A stretch of 64,000 nt of DNA. Source: Antedon mediterranea (Eukaryota > Echinodermata > Crinoidea > Comatulida > Antedonidae). The number at the start of each line of letters is the position of its first letter. Position 1 is the first letter of the stretch. This document shows, one piece after another, positions 44,129 through 56,200 of the stretch. Where the stretch lies: the NCBI RefSeq assembly GCF_964355755.1, contig NC_092675.1, forward strand, positions 22,794,412-22,858,411. The letters run 5' to 3'. Position numbers and translations under genes: made by a program. The notes below the pieces were generated by a model. It worked only from the letters and a program-made list of their open reading frames with translations. It ran no database searches and had not been told where the DNA came from.

Positions 44129-46792
44129 TTCACCATGAAAGTGGCCGGTCTGGAAAATAATTAGTAAGGGTGAGCGGTGCTAGTTTTGGGAGGGTAGGTT
44201 AGGACACATGGCAGTCCCGGTAGCCGGCCATGAAACAAGCTCCCAGCTCAATCTATCATCTTTATTATGAGGTTTCAGCGTCATTTCCATTTACCGATAT
44301 TTAGCAAAATTATACGTGTTTGCATTTTCATCCAATTCATTTGTAAAAAATTATTTTCGCATACCATACTACAGAACAACAATAATTGGACTTCCATTTT
44401 GTGAATGCTAGATTTTGAATGAAAACTTAAAAGCGACTAGTCATTTTTTACTCTTTTATTTTCTTCATATTACATTCAAGAACATAATCAGTTGCATTTT
44501 TCAACTAAAAAGCCACTTCGATAGTGCATACCTCCGCCTGCACTGTAAAATTCATCTAGGCCTACATAAGATTTAGTATCCGGAAAAAAATTGTGTACTT
44601 GTGTCTTAATGCTGTGTGATTTAGACTAATTTCATTTTCATTTTGGGAAACATCTTGTAATTACGTTTTGAGTAATCATCCTTGGCGGAGGTAAATAACT
44701 AACAAACAAACAAACACACTCGATCGATTACATATACCTCCTTGATAAATTATGGTAAATTATGTGGCCGTTTCTTTCTGTCTGCTGCCATCTAGTATCG
44801 TAATATGTCGTTGCTTTTATTACCCCAGGTTAAATATAGATGGTGCTATTGATTGAAGTTGACATGCCATCAATATGATAAGATTATATCGCTATAATTC
44901 TGTACGCATTCCGATCCTATGTTTATTACTAAATAAGAATAATTATTTTAAGTAAAAAGATAACAAAATAAAAATTACCTACAACATTAAAGTTAAACAA
45001 TTACTAGTTCTACTACTAGATTGAGGCCTACAAGGAAAGAACTTTAAAGAAGTGTTAAAGCAAAAGATTATTGATTTAGCTATAAGAAGAGAAATTCGTT
45101 TAGTGCGTCCGCATACGGTTGGTGCTATACACGGTGTGTAAATCATCCTTAGTGTTAGGCCTATTTTGGTGAGTGTAGGCCTACTCTACTTTATCTATAC
45201 TGTAGTAGGCCAATCGGTATTATTGGTTTATGTCATAATCATTGATTGCAAGTCATAATTCAAATGTTTACATTTGATAATAGAATAATAATAATCAAAT
45301 GTGGTTGCTAGGGCTGTGCCAAGTTCGTGTTTCTTATTGCCTAGCGGAACACACGTATTGGTATTAATTATCTTAAATAAGTAACTTATGCTAATATGCA
45401 AATGCGTAATTGATAGATTGTAAATACGAATATCTAACGCAGCTACATCTGACACTAAAATAAACGTTGTTTGAAAAAATTATAAGCATTAGATCTCTAC
45501 AAATCTGTACGTCAAATATATATCTATATGCGGGATTTTGCTACGAGCTTAAAGTTGGTTATTTAAGGTAGGAATATGTTCAATGTATTGTTTATATTAT
45601 TAGGCCTACTGTTTAATGTATTGAACTTTGGACTATAGTATGTCAGGCCAATGAAAAGTATATACATTATGAAAGGATAGTGCTATCACTGTGGGTTTAC
45701 ACGTTGATAGAAAATGTTAGTTTTATTATTATAGGCCTAATGTATTGTTCTTCAAATCAATGGTAGATTTCTATTCATACTAATTAAATGTTTTACTATT
45801 GTTCTGTTTATTTGAAGAGGTAAACTTTATTGAACAAACGCTTTTGTATCAGTGGCACACGTTCCTAATTTATATGGAAATACAATAAAAATTTACTATG
45901 TCAATTCTACAATCTTTATAACTACATGAATGGCGGTTAATAGACCTATAACCATTTATTTTGATAAAACATAACAAGTATACAGAAAAATAAGATTATG
46001 ACACACAATTTTATGTAGATGAGTTTCTCGGTGAAATATTTACGCCAGTGTATCACCTCATATCCGCAAGAAGGAATTACCAAAATGAACAATCATTATC
46101 AAACTGACAAACAATCTTATTTATCACACATCAGTCATGACTTAATTCTTCATCAAATCCTTCATCACGAATCATACTGATATATGATTAATAACAAGAA
46201 TTATGTTTTATTGTTTGTTTATTTTGATACTAATTTATGCATAATAAATTAAAATAACATAAATCAATAATAATCGTTGCATAAACCTCAAAAAAAGTTT
46301 ACCCACAATTTACGGTAACCAAAACAAATTATTTGTAAGTTTCATGGCACAAAAAAAAAAAAAGACAAAAAAAAACCGTGTATATTTACTGTTTAGGGTG
46401 TGGCGAGAAAAGAGGTATTTCCTATAGGAGGCCTACCATTAAAAATAGCTCAGTGCTGCATGAGTTATGAAAGTTTTCCAAAGTTATGAAAGAACCCCTT
46501 TAGAAAGTGTTAACAAATTAATATTACATCTATGCTACATGGCCAATTAACTTGTAATATTATATGTATAGGCCTACATCTCATTTTACCCGCAAATCGA
46601 ATCTCCAAAACGCGAACAACTACGCATGCGCCAAACATTTTCTCCACCGAACTGCACAAGCCACGAAGCTTATTCTAAAATGTTTCCACCGAGGAGACAT
46701 CCGGCCAACAGTTAATAGACTAATTAAGTAAAGTATTTAGATCGTGGGCTAGCCTTAAGGACAGATAAACCTTTTGGCTATTCTAAAGAGAA

Positions 46793-46814
46793 AGAGAGAG
46801 AGAGAGAGAGAGCA
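46793..46814. repeat. GA microsatellite
   Basis: About eleven GA units. Confidence 0.85.
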
Positions 46815-47269
46815 AGAACAAAAAATCAAATCGTACACTACATTAACAAATTGGAATTTACTTCAAATGTTATTTTCGCTTCCCATCTATCATTACACGT
46901 ATCGAAGTTTTTATGAAGTCACATCATGCTGACAGCGACACATCAAACTGAAATGGCTTGACAGCAGAGTAGGTCAGAACTTGTAACACTGCATTCACCC
47001 TCGAACTACTTTTTCAATCAAATGTTCACATCTTGGAAAACGTCACCGTCTATAAAATGGCACTGTATAGTATTGTATTATGTCTGGTTAACATTTCTTG
47101 CGTCAATTTGCAGATGGGAACGCGTTTTAAACTTTGATTTTATAAACAAATTTTAAAATATCGTTGATCTTCAATCAAATTGAATCCATTTTGTCGTCGG
47201 TCTTCTCAAGTCGATGCTCTTTGGGACATGTGAAAAGTACCTTATGATTTCAGAAATGTGATTTGTAAA

Positions 47270-47345
47270 TTAATAATAATAAATAACAATAATAATAATA
47301 AGATTTTTATAGCGCACATACCACTCTAGAGTGCTCAAGGCGCAT
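47270..47345 (+). repeat. SINE-like 3' tail with paired GCGC motif
   Basis: AATAAT-rich stretch followed by TTTATAGCGCACATACC and TGCTCAAGGCGCAT, the same paired layout as the SINE at 33500-33800. No head is recognisable. Confidence 0.4.
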
Positions 47346-50300
47346 TAAAACCTCTTTCGGTAAAGATGATACACTACTATGTACAAAGAAGGTCAGAATT
47401 GTAATCATAGAAAGTTAAATCGAGAATCGCGTGGAGAAAGTGTCATAAAAAGACAAGAAAATTTAATATCTCAAGACATTGCATTAAGAGCAGAATGTGA
47501 ATAGTTAAAAAATAGTAACTGGTTCAATTTCTATCTTTATGTAGGCCTAGTAAGACAGGTTAATGGGAAAGGATCACTTCAGTAACCAAACATAATATTT
47601 CATTTAAAGGCCTAGCAAAATGGTTCAAATACTATATAGGTTATGATATTATGGTTTAAATAATTTCTTAGACAAGAAGGGAAATGTATATGTTGTTTTT
47701 GATCAAATAATTATGTGGCATTAAAAATAATGGTATATTCAATTCAAATAAAAAAAATTAAATAAGGGTGACAACATACCTTTAAGGAGACATTTTTCCA
47801 TAAACAGAAAAATGGGAAATAATGTTTTAACACTGCGACCTGTTTATGTACCGCTCCTATTATGCGGACACTTTGTCCAGGTGTCAACATTGGTCTAGCT
47901 CAGAGGTAATTCTGATACGTCATAATATATGCCACAATGTTAGCAATAATTCAATTAAGCCAAATCGACGAGATGATATGAATATAGCCTACCAAAGTCA
48001 GAGACATTATAGCTTATTGATTTTGCTCACCAACTTTCTGATTCACGGCAATCAATGCTTGTTCAAATTTAATTTTCTTTGATGAACCCACGGCTGTCCT
48101 AATTTGTCAATATGTATGTCAAACATACTGTTTATCTCTTATGAATTAGGCAGTATAATTATTCTACTCACAATTAATGTGATTTAAAAACAAACACAGC
48201 ATTTGTGTTCACTTTGTGTTTATATTACGTATGTAGGCCTACTCTGTTTTACGATGTGTCTTCACGTCACAGAAATAAATACAGTATTTATGTATACAGA
48301 TGTTCGCCACAACAACACACAACGGGCTCACTGACTATAATTCTACGAGGCTAAAATATATGAGTAGAAGTCTGGCTGTCCTGTCAACTCGTTGACGAGT
48401 CAGTCTCTCTGATAATTCACGAAATATACCATCAGTTTTAAATTCAAACTCCAGAAATCATTGCCAGGTACAGTACATTTAATTAAACAAAAATGTACTA
48501 AACATACATCATTGAATAGTAATAGTCGTCACTTACTTAGGCCGCATAGTCTACTTATAAAAAAAAGCAGATCCAAAATAGCGTAACCTGATTCTTGATA
48601 ATATAATAGTGTTTACGTAACTTGACTCGTATTAATTATCGTTAATTACGTAGGCCTACGTAACCAATTAAAAAAAAAACACGCCAATATTTCATTGGAA
48701 CACGTTTATATGCCACATTATTTAGTGCAAGGGACCTTATTCATTAAAAATATTTTTGGTAATAAATAAATAAATAAATAAAACATTTCTTCTATGTTTA
48801 CTCAACAATTTGTATTGCATACAACATAATAATGATAATAATAATAGTATGTACAGTATACATTTATTTTGCGGATTCGGAACCCTCCTTTCGTTGCTCG
48901 TGCCCTCTCGTGGAAACCATTGCTACTTCCAGATGTGCGCCCTCTTGCGATAGCCCCAATATTATACCTTGTATCTGTAATAATATTATCCAACCTGTTT
49001 ATGTTATTATTTATTTAACATTGTTTTTTAAATTCACTGTTTACTCCTTCATACCGTACCTATCACTTAACTTACATTTCCGATGCTGAAGTTTACCAGA
49101 GGAAACATTGTAATATTTTTGTTTCAGTTTTGTCATTACCAACTAGCGGGTACCTGTTTTGGTCTTTCATTGAATTTTATACCTGTTCGTTTTGTATTTG
49201 AAAAAAAATTGAATTGAAAAGTTTCAAGGAGCCATACGTAATTTTAGAACCCACTATTATTGTTTTGCCTTTTATATAATGTTCGTTTTGTATTTTGAAT
49301 AAATTTGAATTTGAAAATAATACACGTAGGCCTACTAGCGGTTAAGAAAATGTACGGTAAGACGTTTAGCAATAAATGGATTGTTTTATTACTTTTGGTA
49401 ATTTTTTTTTGTACTATTACAAAACAAAAATACAAGAACATTTTCATTTTGAGCTTTGGGAATCGTATTACAATGAATTGATACGGCTGTTTATAATATT
49501 GTGTTGTGTAGTACTTTGGGAGAACATATTGGCGAATGGTTATCACACACTTATTCCCCGCTTCAAATAATATCGATGTGCTTTTTATTGTTTTATACTT
49601 GAGGCAGTTTTGATTAAATGGAACACACAGAAGAACTAACCTGGTTATAGTTACAACAAAACATGATTTAAACACGATGATATTACGTATTGTTATTTTG
49701 TACATAATACGTTTTGATCGTCATGTTGCAACAACGTATGATGATAACACTACAATCGTTAAATTCTAGACCTACAGCATTATTGTATAAATTTCCATTT
49801 AATTCGGGTGTGTTAGTTTAACGTAACTTCCTCCGAGGCAGATTTTGATATTTTAACTGAAAAGGTACGTGGGATACTAAGATACTAAATCCAACCGCAT
49901 GAAATGATTTCGATTATTAATATTATTATTTTCAAGGTTATATAACACATTATGGATCATAAACCAAGGTCATCAGTGGGTTTACTTTAAGAAGTTTGAA
50001 AAATCCATTATTCAGTATTCAAAATCAATGATCAGAAATAGGGAAAAATTTCCCTTTACCCTTCCTGGCAATGACAAATTTTCCATTTTCAACAATTTTA
50101 TAGCCAAGAAAAGAACTTCAATCTGCAAATTTACTATTATTAAATGATTTAAAATAAAACGTCCCTAACAATAACAAATAATATTAATGCTAGTACTTAT
50201 TAGACCTATAATTTTCAATACATTTTTAGATTGAAGGTGATCACTCTCATATTAAATCTTGGTCACCAGAATAAGCCAAGTATTACCATATTTCATACGA

Positions 50301-51039
50301 ATTGAGTACAATTTTACGGCAAATTCACTATTCGGGAAAGGCTTACTTTCCATTTTAACAGCATTCGGATTCGGTTTTGATACGAATTTCTTGACCGATA
50401 AATGTAGTTTTAGCTAGGGGTTAGATCACATGCATACATTTAATTGAAATCCGTAGCATTTAAGTTTAATTTTATGTAGGCCTATCAATATTACGCCTAT
50501 AATGAAACTCATACTATTTTTTCATAACATGCATTAGCATGTTTAGCCTATAGAATATCTTTTGCTTTTATACTGAAATATATAATGTCGAAAAATCTAT
50601 AAAAAAAACCAATTAAATCAGAAGAAAACATTATTCTTAGTGTGTGAATGTGACCAATGGAACGGTACTTATAATACAGAGTATAACATAGTTTCATTTA
50701 ATGTTAAATAAAAAATAACATTCCGCCTCCACAAAGCCTTAATTATTACCCCGGGTGTTTTAATGATAATCTTTCTTTGAAAAAAGGATTATATTTAAGA
50801 AAGTAGTATAATAAGAAATAATTATCAATATGAAAATATATTATAGATCGGTAACATCAATCAGGTATTATACAACGCCTAAGAGATATTTTTCAACTCA
50901 ATTAAAATACTATGCGCGTTCATTTTTTTAATAAAACAAAATGATGATTGTTTGCAATTGTGCAATAGAATAATAAATATTTTCAATGGGTGAAAAAATG
51001 GGTGTTCACCTCATACAAATATTGTGTACCATTTCTCTC

Positions 51040-51224
51040 TTAAGCGTGGTTCCCACTAGCGACGCAACGCAAGGACGTAACGCAACGCAAGTGAATTGAC
51101 CGATCACAAGTGATGGCTTATTCGCTTGTGATTGCTAGCTGTCTATAACCTCGCTTGTCATTGGTCAACACGCTTACGTTGCGTTTACGTCCTTGCGTTA
51201 CGTTCTAGTGTGAACCAAGCTTAA
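51040..51224. mobile_element. 185-bp MITE flanked by TTAA
   Basis: About 50-bp inverted ends (left TTAAGCGTGGTTCCCACTAG, right ending in the near complement) enclose a short spacer with CGCTTGTGATT and TCGCTTGTCATTGG. Both ends abut TTAA, the target of piggyBac-type transposases. A worn relative lies at 20418-20557. Confidence 0.8.
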
Positions 51225-52239
51225 ACCTGATTAATTATGTATGTATACTATTAATTTGGAAATTGGCTTAAAACTATATAGCTATAAACCTGACTCAATA
51301 AAATATTTATTTTTATTCATCTTATTTTTATTGGTGACAAAAAATGAATCAACACAGAATCTAGGGACTTCCAAACATGATTTATTTATATTTTATTTCT
51401 GAAAACTTGAAACAAAAGAAATATATTTGTGTATTGATTTCAAAAATAAAGTTAAGGATTACTCACAATTCTGATGGCAGCGCGTTAGAAAATGTTTATA
51501 TATGATTATTAAAATTTCTGAAATACAAATATGATTTTATAAATATAATTGTTGTATAAATCTAGAGAAAAATCCTGATATTTCTTGATTTATTTCGTCG
51601 TTTCTCTAGGCAAGATACATTGATACTGACTTGATTTATACTTACGCCACTGGCCCAAATGAATAAATCTCAGTAATGATATAAAACTGAATTGTGTGAG
51701 AGTAACAAATATCGTATTTGCTATTATATTAATGTAACCAAATTGAATAATATAATGATTTTTTTTGGTATAGAAATTATAGACAATAATGCATTATATA
51801 GTTTGCAATATGTAAAGACCACCGACTTACACATTACGTTATTTTTAGACCACACCTCCCCACCCCCACCAACGAAACTCAATGTCAACAGTACCTTTAA
51901 AATGCTTGGTCCCAAGCTGTTGCCAAACCGGATTGACAAATCATGAATCTAAATGCACATTATCTCGTTTGCATTTACAGTACCATTAATCGTAACATGA
52001 AGATAGGCTTTATACTCTTTATGATTACAATGACAACACATAGTCGTGATACTAAATTGTGTATTTTAAAATGTACAGTTGACACTAAATTAACGATGTT
52101 GTATACACAGGTATTATTGTTTTTCGAATTTTTCCTATGTTCAGTGCAGTAGACTTTTCAGTAATTTTTAAAATGATAAAATGTTTAACGATAACAAAAT
52201 ATAGCATTAGCTTGTAATTAGCATGTTTGGAAGCAAGCG

Positions 52240-52494
52240 TTAGTCTTTGGTTAAATCAGTAGTTAAATATATCTCTGCATTCGAATCCACTCCCGCTGTA
52301 ATATTAATATGTTGAATAGGCCAATCAAATTCGAATTGGAAATCAAATCCACCAGGCAGTAATTCACTCGGGCAATCGAATTCACGGTGGACGCTGATTG
52401 TCTTCATCTTGATCAACAATTTAATTCTGACAATAGTCTGCTGTTGACGTTCGTTTTCAACGTGTATTCCTTGCGGGAATGTTTTTAATTTATC
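52240..52494 (-). CDS. Unassigned terminal coding exon (84 codons plus stop)
   Basis: The minus strand is open for 84 codons from an acceptor (AAATCTACAG) to TAA, with balanced codon use in AT-rich surroundings. Typical stretches are FPQGIHVENERQQQ, SVHREFDCPSELLPGG and FDFQFEFDWP. There is no usable upstream ATG, so it should be the last exon of a gene. The only candidate upstream piece I tested (52526-52570) does not join in frame. The GPCR gene begins only 735 bp upstream, so the parent gene is either interleaved or lost. I do not recognise the family. Confidence 0.55.
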   Translation of the reverse strand, partial: DKLKTFPQGIHVENERQQQTIVRIKLLIKMKTISVHREFDCPSELLPGGFDFQFEFDWPIQHINITAGVDSNAEIYLTTDLTKD

Positions 52495-53228
52495 CTGTAG
52501 ATTTCACATCACGTTTAAATTAGGTTTACTCATCAGCAATGATTAGGTACAGATACAAGCGGTAAATAGATTCTGCAGCAGGAAAGGTAATATGATGTAC
52601 AAAACAAAATATACATTCATTAATGTAGGAATAATACAACCAAAGCAAAGTCATCATACTAATGTTTTTAAAAAAGTGCACAATATGATGATGAATATTA
52701 CACAAACTGTAATGCACGTAGATTATAGGCTTAATAGTCACTTATTGTAAGATTGTTTCAATTTAATGCCATATCGGTACGTTCGCTAGATGGACATAAA
52801 TATTCAATTTTTCGCTTGTGAGATTACAATTAATGTTAGAAAACACATAATGCTCCATAATTCACGTATTCATGTTATGATTATCTATAAGCCCGAAGCA
52901 GTATGTTCACTTCTATACGAAATTGCTAATTTATTTGAAAATTGTTTTTAACAAATAATAATGGTTTTCATAACTTCTTCAAAGAAAATTAAAATACTTA
53001 ACTAAAGGAACCGGCCCTTTGTTAGTTAAATAATAGTTTGACTATTGGATACACTGTATAAACGCATTCACTTGGTTCATCCATTATAAACCATTTAACA
53101 GAGACTTATATTGTACAATACTGGACAATAAAGAACGAAGAATATACATAGACAATCTATTTCATTAGTATACTTTATATACAGTGCTCGTTCGGGACAC
53201 TTTAGACACCAAGTAGGCCTATTATCAA
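52495..53228. other. Short intergenic gap
   Basis: AT-rich; nothing recognised apart from one TAGGCCTA palindrome next to the GPCR stop. The GPCR 3'UTR must lie here, but no canonical AATAAA is seen close to its stop. Confidence 0.5.
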
Positions 53229-56200
53229 TTATAGCATATCTTCACTCGAGTACCTGCTATACTTAGTTGATACTCCATTTCTGACTTGCATTGTCGTTGT
53301 AACACAGCTACTCTTTTTAGGCACTTTCGCAAAAAACATTTTCATAAGGTACTTTCTAAAACACTTAACAGCGAATCCGTACACGATAGGGTTCATAGCG
53401 CTGTTGGTGTAAGCTAAACATTGGGTAAACAAACGAAAAATATTTTTTCTCTTGTATTCCTCTATTGTGGAAATGTGATTATAGAAAGGCGGATGGAATG
53501 TGTCTATGAGGAATGAAGCCTGGCAAGGGGCCCAGCAAACAGCAAATAGTATAACAATTGTGAATACCATCCTTGTTACACGCCGTCTTCGACGCACGTA
53601 TCTTCTATGAGCCTGTGCACTTTCTGTTCCACGGGACGTTTTACGCCAGACTTGAATAAGAATCTTTAAATAGCACACAAAAATACTAGCTAGTGGCAGG
53701 AAATAGGTGGTACACGAAGTAAAAGCTATGTACACTTTTTTACTTAGTTCAGATGGGTAGGCAGTTAGGCACACACCATCCTCGTAGGTCATATACACTA
53801 TCGTAGGGATGTGTGTTGTGAATGAAACTGCAAGAAAAAAAACAGTTACGGTTATGGTTAATATCACAATTCTTAAAATGTAGATAAATTGCACCTGTAT
53901 CTTTACATAAATATTTTACGTTACCCTTATTAGCATTTCTATTGTGGAACACATGACGTTCAATAGACTGTACTAATAAACGATCGTGTGATTGTACCAA
54001 CAAAACTCTTCTAGCGTACGAACAAAAAACAAACTGTATGATTAATAGCAAATTCCTTCTTGCGATGTTATAAAAGACAATCTTAATCAAATGTACCTTT
54101 CATTCAATCAAATGACACAAATTTCATTCGGTGAAATATAAAATGCTATTTTTACTCGGCTTCACTTCGTGGAAATAGAATTTCGTCTTTGACCCAGGGC
54201 GTTACGCAGGATTTTATTTGGCTGGGTGTGAAGCTCTAGCTTTTAGAGATTTCAATCGGTTTATCGGGCACATAAATACGGCAAATTTCTTCTACGTTCA
54301 ACAAGGCCATATAGATGGCTGCAGTCGCGTGCTCATTAGTGTTTACCTACCGACCGACCAACCTACCAACTGACCGAAATTACTGAACATGTTTAAAAAC
54401 ATTTATATTTTTTTAAAATTTACACGTGCGTAGCCTGTCACTTTTGACGTGCTCGTATAACGTAATTTCGAGTTGAAAAGTAAGTCAAGAAAACAGAAAT
54501 CGGGCAAAAAGAGTGCGCAATAACATTTAACGCGCACTCATGACAATTTTGTAAACGCTAAAATTGCCTGAAACGCACTCTTATTTCATCGAAAATAAAT
54601 TTTGAAAATTTTAAGCGCGCGTACGCATGCGTTACATGCGCTACGCACGTAATTGTATTGCCATATGATGATTTATGCCCTGAAATTTATGAGTACCAAA
54701 TTTTATTTAATTGTGATTCATGGTTGTGAAGATATGATTACAAACGTGATTTCGTTAAATCGTGCGTAGACCGCGTAATTTTTTATTGCGCACCGTGAAA
54801 ATATAACCACATCGATTCCTGGCCATAAGGAATATACTGTGAAAAATTGACTTAGCTAGATTAAACTGATATCAAGATAAGGTCAGAAAGCGATAAAACG
54901 CATAGTGATACCGGACCGACAGACAGACCGACAGACCGACCGACATAGTGAACTATAGAGTTGCGTCCACGCGACTAAAAATGTTGGGACGTAAGAATGA
55001 AACAAAATAAGTTTTTGTTTACTCGGCTTCACTTCGTGAAAATTTAATGTTGTCTTTTACCCAGGGCGTTACGCAGGATTTTATTTGGGTGGGTACGGAG
55101 CTCTAGCTTTTAGAGATTTCAATCTTTTTAGTCGTGTGGACGCGACTCTATAGTTCACTATGTCGGTCTGTCGGTCTGTTTGTCGGTCCGGTATCACTAT
55201 GCATTTTAGCACGCGACTTATGGCTGTTGGCCTTGTTATCGGGCACATAAATAGGCAAATTTCTTCTACGTTTAAAATTGTTGGGACGTAAAGATTAAAT
55301 AAAATAAGTTATTCTTTAATGACATAACGCACCCGTTATTTTACTAGTTGATAGAGATTATTTAAAGGGTTAGGTTCAATTGTATTGAGGAAATAGATCG
55401 TCTCTCTTTTAATTCTTTAACATATTATTATTATTATTATATTGAATATAGTTAATCTCGCATATGATGCATAAAATACCCCAAACAAAATTTATCATCT
55501 ATTCTTTACACTTTTCCTGAAAAATCATCCGCATTGCCTTTGCAGCCGTCATCATTATCGTCTTGATTGATTAGTGCGTTATGTATCATAATGTGACATT
55601 TCATTTGTATATTTACTGTATTCATTTTCTGCACACCGTTGTGTTTCACCTTTTCATTTATCGCAAGTCGTTAAGGGCATTTTTGCATCTATATATTATT
55701 ACTTACGTCATATTTTAATAATACCTACTGTAATTAGAGAAAGTGTTTTATAGAATCTCATTCGCGTCGCAGATAATGTTATTCCGTAACACCTGTTGCA
55801 TTTAATCTTCTAATTTCCATATAATGTGGACAAAATATCGAAGACGAAAATGTCATTGTCTTCTGTTTAATGGGAAAAAATTATTTTCAAAAAAGTTCAA
55901 AAAACTCAACTTAAGTATCAGAAAAAAAAACGAACTATGAAAAAACAACTGTTGGTTCATATCATTAATATATAATTGTGCTGATAGCCAATTCTATTAT
56001 ATTTTATGGTATAGTATTCTTTTTTTGCCTGCAAGTTGATTTTTTTTCTTAAATTTCATTACATTTTTTTTGGTTTTTACAGGTATGGTGGGATACACCT
56101 TAGTCAAATTCTTAGACAATTGAAACTAGGTTCGATTAGGCCTTAGGAAATAAGGACAATTTAAAATTGTCTCGAGATTCTGGTCGTGTAAAAAGATGAT

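Larger units (their letters stand above)
39452..52239. other. Gene-poor region with scattered repeats
   Basis: No assignable gene. It holds an inverted fragment of the 54-kb element (about 40255-40830), SINE remnants near 41160 and 42300-42790, a diverged direct repeat (41905-42140 and 43062-43316), an ACCG-core element at 44037, a GA microsatellite, a SINE-like tail near 47270 and a TTAA-flanked MITE at 51040. LINE-like AT tails occur near 39850 and 49300. A possible short plus-strand coding scrap (41716-41820) is too weak to call. Confidence 0.55.
54151..55305 (+). repeat. Two tandem copies of a repeat, each carrying a different insertion
   Basis: Copy A (54151-54301 plus 54981-55017) and copy B (55018-55125 plus 55236-55305) share TTTACTCGGCTTCACTTCGT, CAGGGCGTTACGCAGGATTT, TATCGGGCACATAAATA and TTGTTGGGACGTAA-like ends. 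Copy A is interrupted by the 679-bp element and copy B by the 110-bp element, at different places. Confidence 0.8.

Noticed and set aside
53749-54090. Minus-strand ORF overlapping the GPCR exon border
   Set aside because: Another frame over the real exon plus intron sequence; no homology signal.
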